Source: Isochrysis galbana (Eukaryota > Haptophyta > Isochrysidales > Isochrysidaceae). Taken from it: a stretch of DNA of 64,000 nt. The DNA is taken from NCBI GenBank assembly GCA_018136815.1, contig CM030940.1:2908601-2972600 (forward strand), read 5' to 3'. Below are positions 10,129 through 18,725 of this stretch, piece after piece. The stretch's first letter is position 1; each line of letters begins with the position of its first letter. A program made the position numbers and the translations under genes. The notes beneath the pieces were generated by a model. That model had not been told where the DNA came from. It worked only from the letters and a program-made list of their open reading frames with translations, and made no database searches.

Positions 10129-10235
10129 GTTTGTTGTATTCCTGCCCATCTGAAGGCTGTAGGCATGAATATTCGTGTAAGGTACGCGCTCAGAATTACA
10201 ATTGAACAGTTCCCCGTGTTGCCACTGACGCACAA
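10129..10235. repeat. Conserved dispersed repeat of about 105 bp (partner at 24617-24722)
   Basis: From TTGTATTCCTGCCCATCTGA through GGCATGAATATTCGTGTAAG to TTGCCACTGACGCACAA, this segment is nearly identical to 24617-24722, with only two or three substitutions. The core AATATTCGTGT also occurs at about 44923-44936. It has no open frame of note. From about 10243 to 10330 it passes into sequence resembling the unique part of element C (GATTCGGATTCCCC...TCTCGAAATTTGCGATTCGA). What it is remains unknown. Confidence 0.75.
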
Positions 10236-10747
10236 GACCCACAGATTCGGATTCCCCATGGTCTCAAGTCCAGGTTTGCAGATTTTGGTCTCGAAATTTG
10301 CGATTCGAATTTTGTTTTTGCTGTTACTATAATTGTTGGCTCGTTTAAGGTAATAAACCGGCATGACTTCGACTTCTCGTTCTGCAGTCGCTCTGCGAGA
10401 CTCTCTCTCTCTCTCTCTCTCTCCGTCCGCCTCGCCTCGGCCGACGGCAAGAAGATTCGTCCAAAACATTCTCCGGTCCCAAGATATCTCGTGGGGGGTC
10501 TCTCCGCGCTCCGCGAGGGAAAGGACGCGATCTCGCTCCGAGATCGGCCTCGCGCCCTCCCACGCTGCCCCGCCGTGCCCTCGGTCCCTCGCCCCCCCCG
10601 CGGCAGGTTCGTTCCCTCGGCGTGCCGTCCTTCGCCTCCGGCCGTTATATTAATCCCCCCTCTTCGTCTTACGCCACCGCGCGCCCATCTACGAGTCTGA
10701 GCCCAGTCCAGTCATCACCGGTATCACCAGTCTCCATCGCTACGACG

Positions 10748-11038
10748 ATGGAGGCGCAGTTCTCCGGTTCTTCCCCACTTTCTTTCGAGTCCGAGTCCAA
10801 GCCTGTTTTGAGCAAACCCCGTTCTGAGCCATCCGAGTCCGAGTCCGAGTCCGAGTTTACAATGTCACCGAGCCCTACCACGCGGTCGACCGCAGGATTA
10901 ACGGAGCTCCAGCCACCCACTGAGCCTCCGACGACCACTCCTTCCGAGGGAGTGTTCACCTTCGGTCCTCCACGCCCCGAGTCTGAGTCATTTGGAATCT
11001 CCGGTGGCGACCCATTGGATGCATCGGTGGATCGATAG
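10748..11038 (+). CDS. Uncertain Ser/Glu/Pro-rich ORF
   Basis: Open frame from the ATG at 10748, 96 codons, encoding repeated SESES blocks, then PPTEPPTTTPSEGVFTFGP. It follows a CT-rich tract (10395-10430) and an AT-rich TATATTAAT at about 10646. No domain is recognised. The minus strand over 10960-11380 also has a strongly acidic open frame (EEETDDEEEEGTDEETEEE, then ADDLRELLRELVEMADKEW), which argues for a coding history on that strand instead. It could belong to a retroelement, or to neither strand. Confidence 0.2.
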   Translation: MEAQFSGSSPLSFESESKPVLSKPRSEPSESESESEFTMSPSPTTRSTAGLTELQPPTEPPTTTPSEGVFTFGPPRPESESFGISGGDPLDASVDR

Positions 11039-11369
11039 AAGAGCACCTACTTGCGGAACGCCCCCCTCGCTCCAGGATGTACCGAGCCTGCGGCGCCAGG
11101 TCGAGCTCCTGCACCGACTGAGTCGAGCTCCACTCCTTGTCGGCCATCTCGACCAGCTCGCGCAGCAGCTCGCGCAGGTCGTCCGCGCATTCCTCGCACT
11201 AGTCCTCGTCCTCGCCAATCTCCTCCTCAGTCTCCTCGTCAGTCCCCTCCTCCTCCTCGTCGTCAGTCTCCTCGTCCTCGCTGACGTCGCTGGCGTCACT
11301 GCCGCCGTTCCAGTCGTCTCCCGAGTCTTCGGTCTCCTCCTCGGCATCGGTCTCCCCGCCTCGTCGTCA

Positions 11370-12216
11370 GACACGCCACTCGCTATGTTGAAGGGGAAGC
11401 TTCTTCCCCCATTCGCCTTTATGTAGCGGATTGGTTTTGCCTCGGAGTTCGTGAGCGCCTTCGCATATCTCTTGAAGTTCTCCCCGAATTTTAATTTTTC
11501 AAGGACCAAGTGGTAAAACTCCCAGTTGACCCTGTCGAAGGCCTTTTCCCAGTCGAGCGCTAGGCTACCGCGCTGTCCCTCCCTTTCGCGGGATTTGTGC
11601 GGGATGTCTGTTGTGTTGGCCCAAATTCGTGGTTGTGTTGGTTATGTTGGGCCTCTGGGGCCGATGTCTTGCTGATCGTTCCGGCGCCCGAGGCGCGGTC
11701 GTCCGCCTGTCTCTCGGCGTCTCTGGGGAGTGCCTCCCCGGTGTCGTCCTCCCTGCTACCCCTGTCTCCCCTGATGGGGGTCCAAAGCTGCTCCATGTTC
11801 CAATGCTTGTTTTGATGCGACATTTCCCCAATGGGGTCCTGTCTTGTATGGCGCCGGGCCGGCCCCTCGTGCCGGAGCACGAGGGCGGTAACGCGGCTGT
11901 GTAGGGTCCCGGCCCGGAGGCCTTCCCTGTGGGTTCGTCCCTCTGGTGTTCTGTGGCTGGTGTGGCTGTGGATTGTGCTGGAGGTGTGTTGCTTGCTGGC
12001 TGGTGCCAGCATGGCGGCTTTGCACATGTCGTTCATGGTGATGCGCGGGCGCGGCCCGCCGGCTCCTGTGCCCACCTGACTGGGGGGGTCGTCCTGGCGC
12101 GGTCGCTTCGGCGACAGCGGTGTGTCCGTGAGCTCTTCGTCCATCATGGCGAGGGCAGCGGCAGCGAGAGCGGGCGGCGGCGCGCGCTCCATGACCCTAT
12201 CGTTTTAACGATAGTT
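11370..12216 (-). mobile_element. LINE copy: intact 5' end joined to an RT fragment
   Basis: The minus strand begins at about 12216 with AACTATCGTTTTAA-type sequence, the same 5' hairpin as the copy at 1825, followed by an ATG at 12192 (MERAPPPALA). The N-terminal frame runs about 210 codons and shares HREGLRAGTLHS and LRHEGPAR-like stretches with the other copy. It stops at TAG near 11562. In another frame, 11572-11385 encodes LALDWEKAFDRVNWEFYHLV and later NGGRSFPFNIASGV, the fingers/motif A region of a LINE reverse transcriptase. The expected RQGCP and YADD parts are missing and the sequence changes character at about 11380. This is a deleted, frameshifted copy. Confidence 0.82.
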
Positions 12217-12536
12217 GTCCTGTTTGATGTTTATGTGACGTAAAAGAAAATAAATGTAGCGCCGTTTTGAGTTTTGATCATTTTTTGAAATTCGGCGACG
12301 GGAAACGGCCTATATCCTATATACCGTATAGAAAAGAAAGGGATTATACTTGTACTTGTAGCAATAAAATGGGAGATTATACTGGTAGAATAGGGGCTTT
12401 TACTCCTAGATAGAGAGCGAGCGCCACCCCCCAAACTTGCAGCCCACTTCTCGAGAGGGCCCAAACTTGTGACGCGCTCGAGAAGCGGCCCAAACTTCTA
12501 GAAAAAGTTCTAGAAGTATTGGTATTGACCTGGGCC

Positions 12537-12608
12537 GTAGTAGTAGTAGGTAGCGAGTACCTGGTCCGTTGTAGGTGTTAGCCCGGAATCTTCGGATGTT
12601 TTTTATAT
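12537..12608 (+). mobile_element. LINE 3' tail fragment (+)
   Basis: Contains GTTGTAGGTGTTAGCCCGGA, then ATCTTCGGATGTTTTTT, matching the 3' ends at 3490-3533, 18290-18340 and 47195-47235. The stretch before it (12217-12536) has no gene; 12513-12530 carries AAGTATTGGTATTG, one arm of the hairpin seen at 45281-45316. Confidence 0.6.
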
Positions 12609-12629
12609 CAAAACGGGGGGGTGCAGGAA

Positions 12630-12762
12630 AAAAAAACTGGACCTCGGGTTGCACCTTCTTACTAGGGACCTGTCGCATTCACGGTACTCTACTCACGCCA
12701 ACGCCAATACCCCAAACTCTCGCTCCTTGTACGCTACCCCCTTGGTTCCTTTGCCTTCGGTT
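12630..12762 (-). mobile_element. LINE 3' tail fragment (-), overlapping the 3' end of the methyltransferase gene
   Basis: On the minus strand the segment reads CCGAAAACCGAAGGCAAAGG, then AACCAAGGGGGTAG..., GGGGTATTGGCG..., and ends in a T run at about 12640-12633. It aligns with the minus-strand LINE 3' UTRs at 63860-63950 and 45044-45170. It lies in the same orientation as the upstream gene and supplies that gene's last codons and stop. Confidence 0.7.
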
Positions 12763-15092
12763 TTCGGAGCATTCACAGCGCACAAGTGCTCAAATTCCGC
12801 AGCAACCTGCTCGGGATTCGAACGAAACATTTCCAAGCGAGGGATACCGCGCCGTCGCACTACCTCTGCGAGGGCAATAGCTGCGAACGTTGCGACATTA
12901 AGTGACTCAACGACACCGTACATTGGAAGATACGTCACGATATCGGCCGCGGCGATAGCCTGAAAGTGGAAGGGGGAGGAGGGTGTTAAGGAGTGCGCCG
13001 TTCTGAAATGGCAGGCAGTGGCCCGTCACTCAGCTAGTGGCAGCGTTGAGTGTGCGGCCAAGCCGCACCTCACTCGATAGACCTGTCGCCTCGTTACCTA
13101 CCCACAAGGCAATCCTTGGCGCAGAAAGGTCGGCGGTGTCATAAAACGGCTGGCTAGCGTGTGCATGTAGCGCACTGGCCACTGAGACGTAGCCCTCTGC
13201 CTGTAATATCTGACTGCAGTCCAGCGTCGACGAATAAGACCGTACGCGGATCCAAAGCGAAGCACTAGACTGGACGAAAATAGTATAGGGGCCGGGTAAT
13301 AGGGACTAGGGTAAGCTGTAGAAGAGAAAACGAGGTGCGTGGTGCATTAAGGACAAGCCCACACAGAACGATGCCAATTCATCCAAGGCTCTCCTCGCCC
13401 GTTGACTTCGCATCAAGGGTGGAAGCGGGGTCGTACCGATGCTTTGATCATTTCACGGTCCCTTCCATCAAATCGTTTGCAATCGGGCTTTTCTATGATG
13501 ATAGCCTCCGCCAAGCCAAAAGCGTCACATGTGCGGAGCATCGCAGCGATGTTGTGCTTGTGTGAGATGTTCTCCATTACAAGGAGAAGGCCGGGCTGAC
13601 GAGCTTCAGCCACACGTTCGAGGCGCTCGATTCTCGCAAGCGCCTGACGGGGCGCGGGTGCTGTGCGTGCACTCATGGATCGCGCTTGTCCTTCCATACT
13701 ACGTACTGTTTGCCGCTCGACGGAGTCAAGGGCAGCAGCGAGTGATGGCATCAATGCTTGCAAGAGGAGTGGCGAGCAGTTTAAAAGGACTGCTGCTTCC
13801 TTGGCCTTGAAAGTCCCCGACCGCATCCCTGCCAGAAGACTGAGCACTCGAGAAGACTCCATACATGCGCTAGCCAAACGTAACACCTCCGGGAATATGG
13901 TTGCGCCACAGCCACCAGAGCGAGTTCGGCCAGCTGGACCGCAGCAAACGATGGTGTCTCCCATTTGCAAGCACCGCAGAGCACGGGCGGAGGTTCCGTC
14001 AGCACATCGACGTAAGTTGATGCAGATCTGTAAGGTTGTAACTGGCGAGAAGTCGCTTGGTGAAGGAGCTGCAAGGGCATTTATGCTTTCCCCAACGCAG
14101 TCCACAAGGTCGAGAAACGTGACGAAGCTAGAGAGTTGTCTTCGACAGACGAGTCTGCCCTTCACTGTGTATCGTTTGCCCTCTAGCACCTGGCCTCGTT
14201 CTAGCGGCAGCCGGCCCAGTAATGCAACTACTTGTGAGGGAGGAAGCATAGGGCTATTGCATTCTTGCCAGCAACATAGATCAGAATCTTCGTCATCGCC
14301 ATGGTAATTGCCGTCGGCAGCACCATGAGCAAAGGCATCCAGGAAGGCCTCTTGGCCGCCAGTAACCGCACAAGCTGCAGGTGCCTGCGAGGCGCTACAG
14401 CCAGCAGCCGTTGCGCGGAAGCCGACCAGCGGAGCGACTAGAGACCACCATGCACTGATCATATCTAGGGCATGCGACCTCGCCTGGCCCTTGCCTTCAC
14501 GCTCCAACTTTGATGCATCCAGCATCTGTGCAAGCACTTCAGCAGTGTTGCATGGGTGCAGTATGCAGCAAGGCCCACCCAGTACCGGGTGCTCCGCCTG
14601 TGTGACAATATTTGGCGGGAGCTGAGCACCGCCGCTCATACCAGCACATTGCTGGATGTATGCGCTCGCCTCACTTGTGCCCCACGCCCTCCAGCTGTCG
14701 GCTGCGCTGTTGCCGAGCAGGATCAAAACGGGCGTGCGGTATGTCTGGGAGAAGGCGATGTGCAGTCTGAGGGTGTCGAGGGTCAGAGTCGGAGGGGCGG
14801 GCAGTAGTGCTGGATCATCAGGTTCCGAGTGCAGCTCCTCGATCAGCACGCTCTCGCCTTGGGGATGTGCTGCCTGTGAAAGGCGTGCGGGCGGCCGCAC
14901 CGCCATCTGGCTCGAGGCGAGGTAGCCTACGGGCGGCGGAAAGGCGGAGGCGGAGTGGGGCGGGTTCACCCACGCCCAGCTCAGTTCCTCTGAACTCCTC
15001 TGAATCGCGAAGGACCGCGCGAGACCCTCGAACTCGTCAGCAGTCAGCCGGACCATCTGAGCACTGGCTCGGGGCACGCCGCTATTCGCCAT
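12693..15092 (-). CDS. ATG10-like E2 / OB-fold / SpoU (TrmH) methyltransferase fusion
   Basis: Three exons: 15092-13437 (552 codons), 13269-13069 (67) and 12959-12693 (88 plus stop), with GT-AG introns of 167 and 109 bp and phase kept at both. Residues about 100-225 look like ATG10, the E2-like enzyme of ATG12 conjugation: FSQTYRTPVLILLG, then EHPVLGGPCCILHPCNT with candidate catalytic Cys181, then WWSLVAPLVGF. Residues about 295-405 (GKRYTVKGRLVC...FVTFLDLVD...LQMGDTIVCCGPAGRTRSG) resemble an aaRS-type OB fold. Residues about 500-650 form a SpoU domain: ENISHKHNIAAMLRTCDAFG (motif 1), IALWVGNEATGLSSE (motif 2) and YLPMYGVVESLNVATFAAIA (motif 3). The last 25 or so residues derive from a LINE tail. 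The first exon is one uninterrupted frame, so the fusion does not depend on a splice prediction. An undetected gene boundary inside it remains possible. Confidence 0.82.
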
Positions 15093-15309
15093 CCTCCTCG
15101 CGAGAGCCGTTGGATAGGTAGGAGGAAGCCGGCCTGAAATGACAAAGGATCTCTTTCACTCACTCACCGCAGCGGAGGAGCGATTGCCGGAGTGATAGCA
15201 GCGTGGAGCATCCGGGTGGCCGCTGTGGCGCGTCCGTGCGGCAGGCGGCGGTGCAAGGGCGATGTAAGAGCCTGTTCGGTCAGAGAAGGAAGTCATAATT
15301 AGCAGTGTT

Positions 15310-15500
15310 GGGCGTTTAGTAAGACAGCTCATTTGCTTAGTAAGATCTTACGAAAAATTTGCTCGTAAGACACCCCCAACTGTCTTATTTACGTCGCGCC
15401 GCCGCCTTAGTAAGACAGGGCTCCAAGTGTCTTATTTACGGCGACGGAGTAAGACTTCATAAGACACTGGTAAGACATCATAAGACACTCTGCCCCCCGC
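15310..15500. promoter_or_regulatory. Cluster of TAAGACA / TGTCTTA words upstream of the ATG10-TrmH gene
   Basis: About ten copies of GTAAGAC(A) or its complement lie within 190 bp in both orientations, for example at 15318, 15364, 15381, 15409, 15429, 15450, 15460, 15471 and 15483. Some are paired as inverted repeats able to form hairpins (TAAGATCTTA at 15341-15350). It sits about 220-400 bp upstream of the divergently placed start at 15092. It could be a cluster of regulator sites or the core of an unrecognised transposon. No TSD was found. Confidence 0.45.
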
Positions 15501-15639
15501 CCCCCCCCTCTCCCCGTGCGCGCCCCCTCTGTGCGCCCCCCCCCCCCCCTGCAAGCGGATCCCCTCCCAAAGCCAGCGCGGGCGCTCTCGCGTGTCAGCC
15601 CGCGCCCGCGACGATACCTTGAGTATTATCATCATTTAC

Positions 15640-16972
15640 CATTTAAAAAAAAATCTTCTTAAAAAACCCCGCTACGTGTGCGGCGTGAGGCAGTGTGCTT
15701 GTGTACCTCCCTACTACCCAACCTTAACCCCTAACAACCCCCTCCCCCTTCCCCAGTTCCCTCGTTAGCGGAGAAGCTGGTTCCGGGGAGGCCGCGCGCG
15801 CTGCTTCGGCCAGGAGTTGGAGAGAAGGGGGCGGGAGACTGTGGCTCGTCCTTTGCTTTCGGTGTTAGCTTTGGTTATTCTCCCTTAAATAATTTAGATT
15901 CCTTTTTTGGTAACTGCTGTGATTCCTACCCAGAGATTTAGCTGCTTTAGGTGATGTGTCGTAGGTCTAGCCCCCTTGCCGCTTGCAAGAGGTCCTCCGA
16001 CGTTCCTATGTTGAAATCCCTGTCCACCGTGTACAGCGGGCTTATCATTCTCTTAATGTGTTTGTTGCTCGGGGCGTGTAACCCCATATTCTCCCGTTGT
16101 TTTTTTAGCCTCTGAAAGAAACCGACTTTCGCCGTTACTAACAGGTGATATCTCGTGAGGATCGCTCTTAAGATCGACCTGACGGACCTGCCGTCCGCGT
16201 TGCCATACTGAATGTTATAGAAGTCGGTTAGAATATACCTCCACGCCAAGATACCTAAGTATCCTGAGGAGGGGTGCGGTCTGTCCACCTGATAGCAGAA
16301 AAGACGTTGGGGTATTTCGGATCCCGGCTTAAGGCAAATCCCTAAAAGTCCTTCTATGAATTCAAAGACAGGCTCCGTCGCGATACATGAGGCCAAGTGA
16401 GTGGAACTCTCGGGGGCTATGCCACAAAAGCGGCATGTCGGATCGTCGGCAAAACGGTTCGCCGTAGCTATTCTCCTATGTAGAATATGTTTAAAATGCA
16501 GATAGGAGTCCCTAGGTGTTAACAAATTATATTTGTACAGTTGCGATACTTGTTTCCACTTCCCCGAGAGGACCGGTAACCTTTTCTCCCATCTTAGTGT
16601 GGATTTTTGTGCTTTGGTTTTCCTCAAAGCGAGGAACGCTTTAGTCAAGACCCTGACACTCACATCCTCTAGCGTAGTTTGCGTGCCTTTTAGCGTGTAC
16701 TCTTGAGGTATCGGATACGCTGTTTCCGCCGGGCCGTCGTACGCTCGTCCCCACTTCAGTGGGGTGAATAGCTCATCGGGCAATAGTTGCGGGCTGATCC
16801 GCTCGTGGATGTGGGGCTCTCCCATAACATTAAGTTGGACTTTGTGGTGATCGCCTTTTCGGCGCAGATAGAAGTTATGGTCTTTGTCCACTAGAATGTC
16901 ACCTAGATCATGCGCGTCCGGATCTTCTTGAGGGACTAACTCTTGCTCCTCCGGAGGAGGAGGCACAGCCAC
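15640..16972 (-). mobile_element. 5'-truncated LINE, subfamily 2, with C-terminal ORF2 segment
   Basis: The minus-strand open frame 16972-15947 (341 codons) is the C-terminal part of a LINE ORF2. It has LPVLSGKWKQVSQLYKYNLL, then HFKHILHRRIATANRF, the zinc knuckle CRFCGIAPESSTHLASC, and AWRYILTDFYNIQYGN. This layout is typical of the zf-RVT region after the polymerase. It is clearly related to, but diverged from, the copies at 1825 and 46289. No RT or endonuclease motif is present upstream. Downstream (15640-15946) is a 3' UTR ending in a T run (minus strand) near 15655-15641. The ATG at 16972 is probably not a natural start. Confidence 0.75.
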
Positions 16973-17439
16973 AGCCAGCAGAACCGAGAACCGAACAGGA
17001 GGACAGAGACGGAACAGGGGACAGGGGGCACGCCCGCACTCGACAGTTCAAGGGTGGCAAAACAACAAATCCACATCGAATGACTCCAAAATCCATCCCT
17101 CAGCATCTATTCTTAGAGCCCTCGAGGCGTCGGGACGCTCGAGGTCGTCACCCGTGTCGAATCGTCACATCATCACATCAGCCACTACGAGGCGCGTCGA
17201 ATCTCCCCGGAAGGCACCGGGCTGCGAGGTTGCTACCAGGCGCAACAGAGTTGCCAAGTCGGGCAGCTCGAGCAAAGAAGCCCCCATTGCTGCAATGAAT
17301 GGGGAAAATCTCTTCCTCTTGGGGAACGATTGCCCGCGCCTCCCCACTGTTTCGTCAAACTGCATAGCTGCCACCTCTGCTGCACCCCCACCTTGGGAGA
17401 CGGGCTCGCAGAGGGCGCCCCTCGGGGCCGTGCGTGAGC

Positions 17440-18029
17440 GCGTTTGAATGCCGCCGGGGGTGGATTGCGACGAGGCACCGGCGCGCGGCTGGCGCGATTG
17501 GCGTCGCTGGCGCGGCGGATTCTGCTCATTCAGTGTCCTGGCTGGCCCGGACACCGGGCTGATGGCGAAGAAAGCTTTCGCAGCGCGCCCGGGCGCACGC
17601 CTAACTCGGGCGCTCCGGGACCCCTCCGTTGGCGCGCTAGCGAGGGACGCGAGGGGGCGATTTGCGATGAGGCGGCGGCGGGCATGGGGGGCAGTAGGAG
17701 GCGCTCCTGGCAGCCTACGCGCATGGCTGTGGCTGGCCGAGGCACGCTGCGCCGGGGACGCGTCGATTAGCGGCCCGATCTCGCCCGCACTCGCGTCGGA
17801 CGTCGGCCCTCCGCGATAGCGATAGTGATTTCTGGGCCAATTTGCGCGTTTTCTGGTTACGCATCGTTGTGGGGGCTACCGTGGGGGGTCTAGGGCCCAA
17901 AGGGCACCGGATATGTGCTAGTTACACCTATCCGGTCACCATATCCAAAAATCTCGTAATGAATCCTCAATCTTGACTTGGTCAATTTTCACCCTTAGAA
18001 GTTAAAATAGCTGTTTGACCGCCCTACAT
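17440..18029. repeat. Diverged family E/B repeat sequence
   Basis: On the minus strand, 17590-17530 reads like family E (GCGCCCGGGCGCGCTGCGAA, then CCCGGTGTCCGGGCCAGCCA), also present at 38459-38580 and 50692-50822. The right end, 17860-18029, matches the tail of family B (GGATATGTGCTAGTT... and CTGTTTGACCGCCCTAC). Open frames at 17444-17819 are not supported as genes. The sequence from 16973 to 17440 shows nothing I can name. Confidence 0.5.
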
Positions 18030-18057
18030 GGGTCAGCAGTTAGCAGGGCAGTGTGCT

Positions 18058-18340
18058 CTTGGTAAGCCATAAGGCATGCTAGATGCTAGGAGTGTGGGTG
18101 GTTCCTCCCCCACGGCAGCGGAGGAGTGGAGAGGGGGGGGGGGGGATCGTGCCCCGCCCCCTGTGTGAACCAAGTATAAACTTAGTTGTTAGTTGCAAAG
18201 GAAAAGAGAGGACGAAAAGGAACGAGGGGGGGAAGGTAAAGTTGCGGAGGGAAGGGAAGGAAGGGCGGTGTCAGATGCGAGGAAGAGGTTACCGGTCTAG
18301 TAGTAGGTGTTAGCCCTGAACCTCCAGATGTTTTCTTTTA
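18058..18340 (+). mobile_element. Element A 3' fragment abutting a LINE 3' tail
   Basis: 18058-18186 is the 3' end of element A (GCCATAAGGCATGC...GTGGTTCCTCCCCCACGGCA...GAACCAAGTATAAACTTAGT). It is followed at about 18187-18340 by a LINE 3' UTR and tail (AAAAGGAACGAGGGGGGGAA...GTAGGTGTTAGCCCTGAACC...CAGATGTTTTCTTTT). The composite suggests insertion of one retroelement into or beside the other. Confidence 0.7.
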
Positions 18341-18725
18341 CGACTCGTCACGTGCTCGCTAGTAGCCTACAGCCATCCTATGGGCATAGCTAACTATAAC
18401 TGAGGCTGTCCTCGAACAGCGAAGAGGATCAGAGCCACACTCACGGGGCTTCTAAATTTCTAAATTTGTGTGACGTGGACCCCGTTCCTGCTCCCTACGC
18501 TCCCACACCTGCAATCGCTCGTCCCTAAGGGGCGCCGGGTGAGGCGCGCGCGCTGGGGTCTTCCCCCTCCCCCTCTCCCTCTCCCTCCCCTCCCCCTCTC
18601 CCTCTCTCTTCCCCGCCCCTGCCCCGCCCCCTTCCCCGCCCGCCCCCGCCCTCGCCCCCTCTCCCACCGAGGCCAGTGCAGCGTCGGTGCACCGTCACTC
18701 TGCTCGGCCGTTCAGTGTGCGCGCG

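Noticed and set aside
10622-11426. Long open frames on both strands, including a hydrophobic plus-strand reading (11100-11280)
   Set aside because: The hydrophobic frame is the complement of an acidic GAG/GAC-rich stretch and has no domain, so I did not call a membrane protein.
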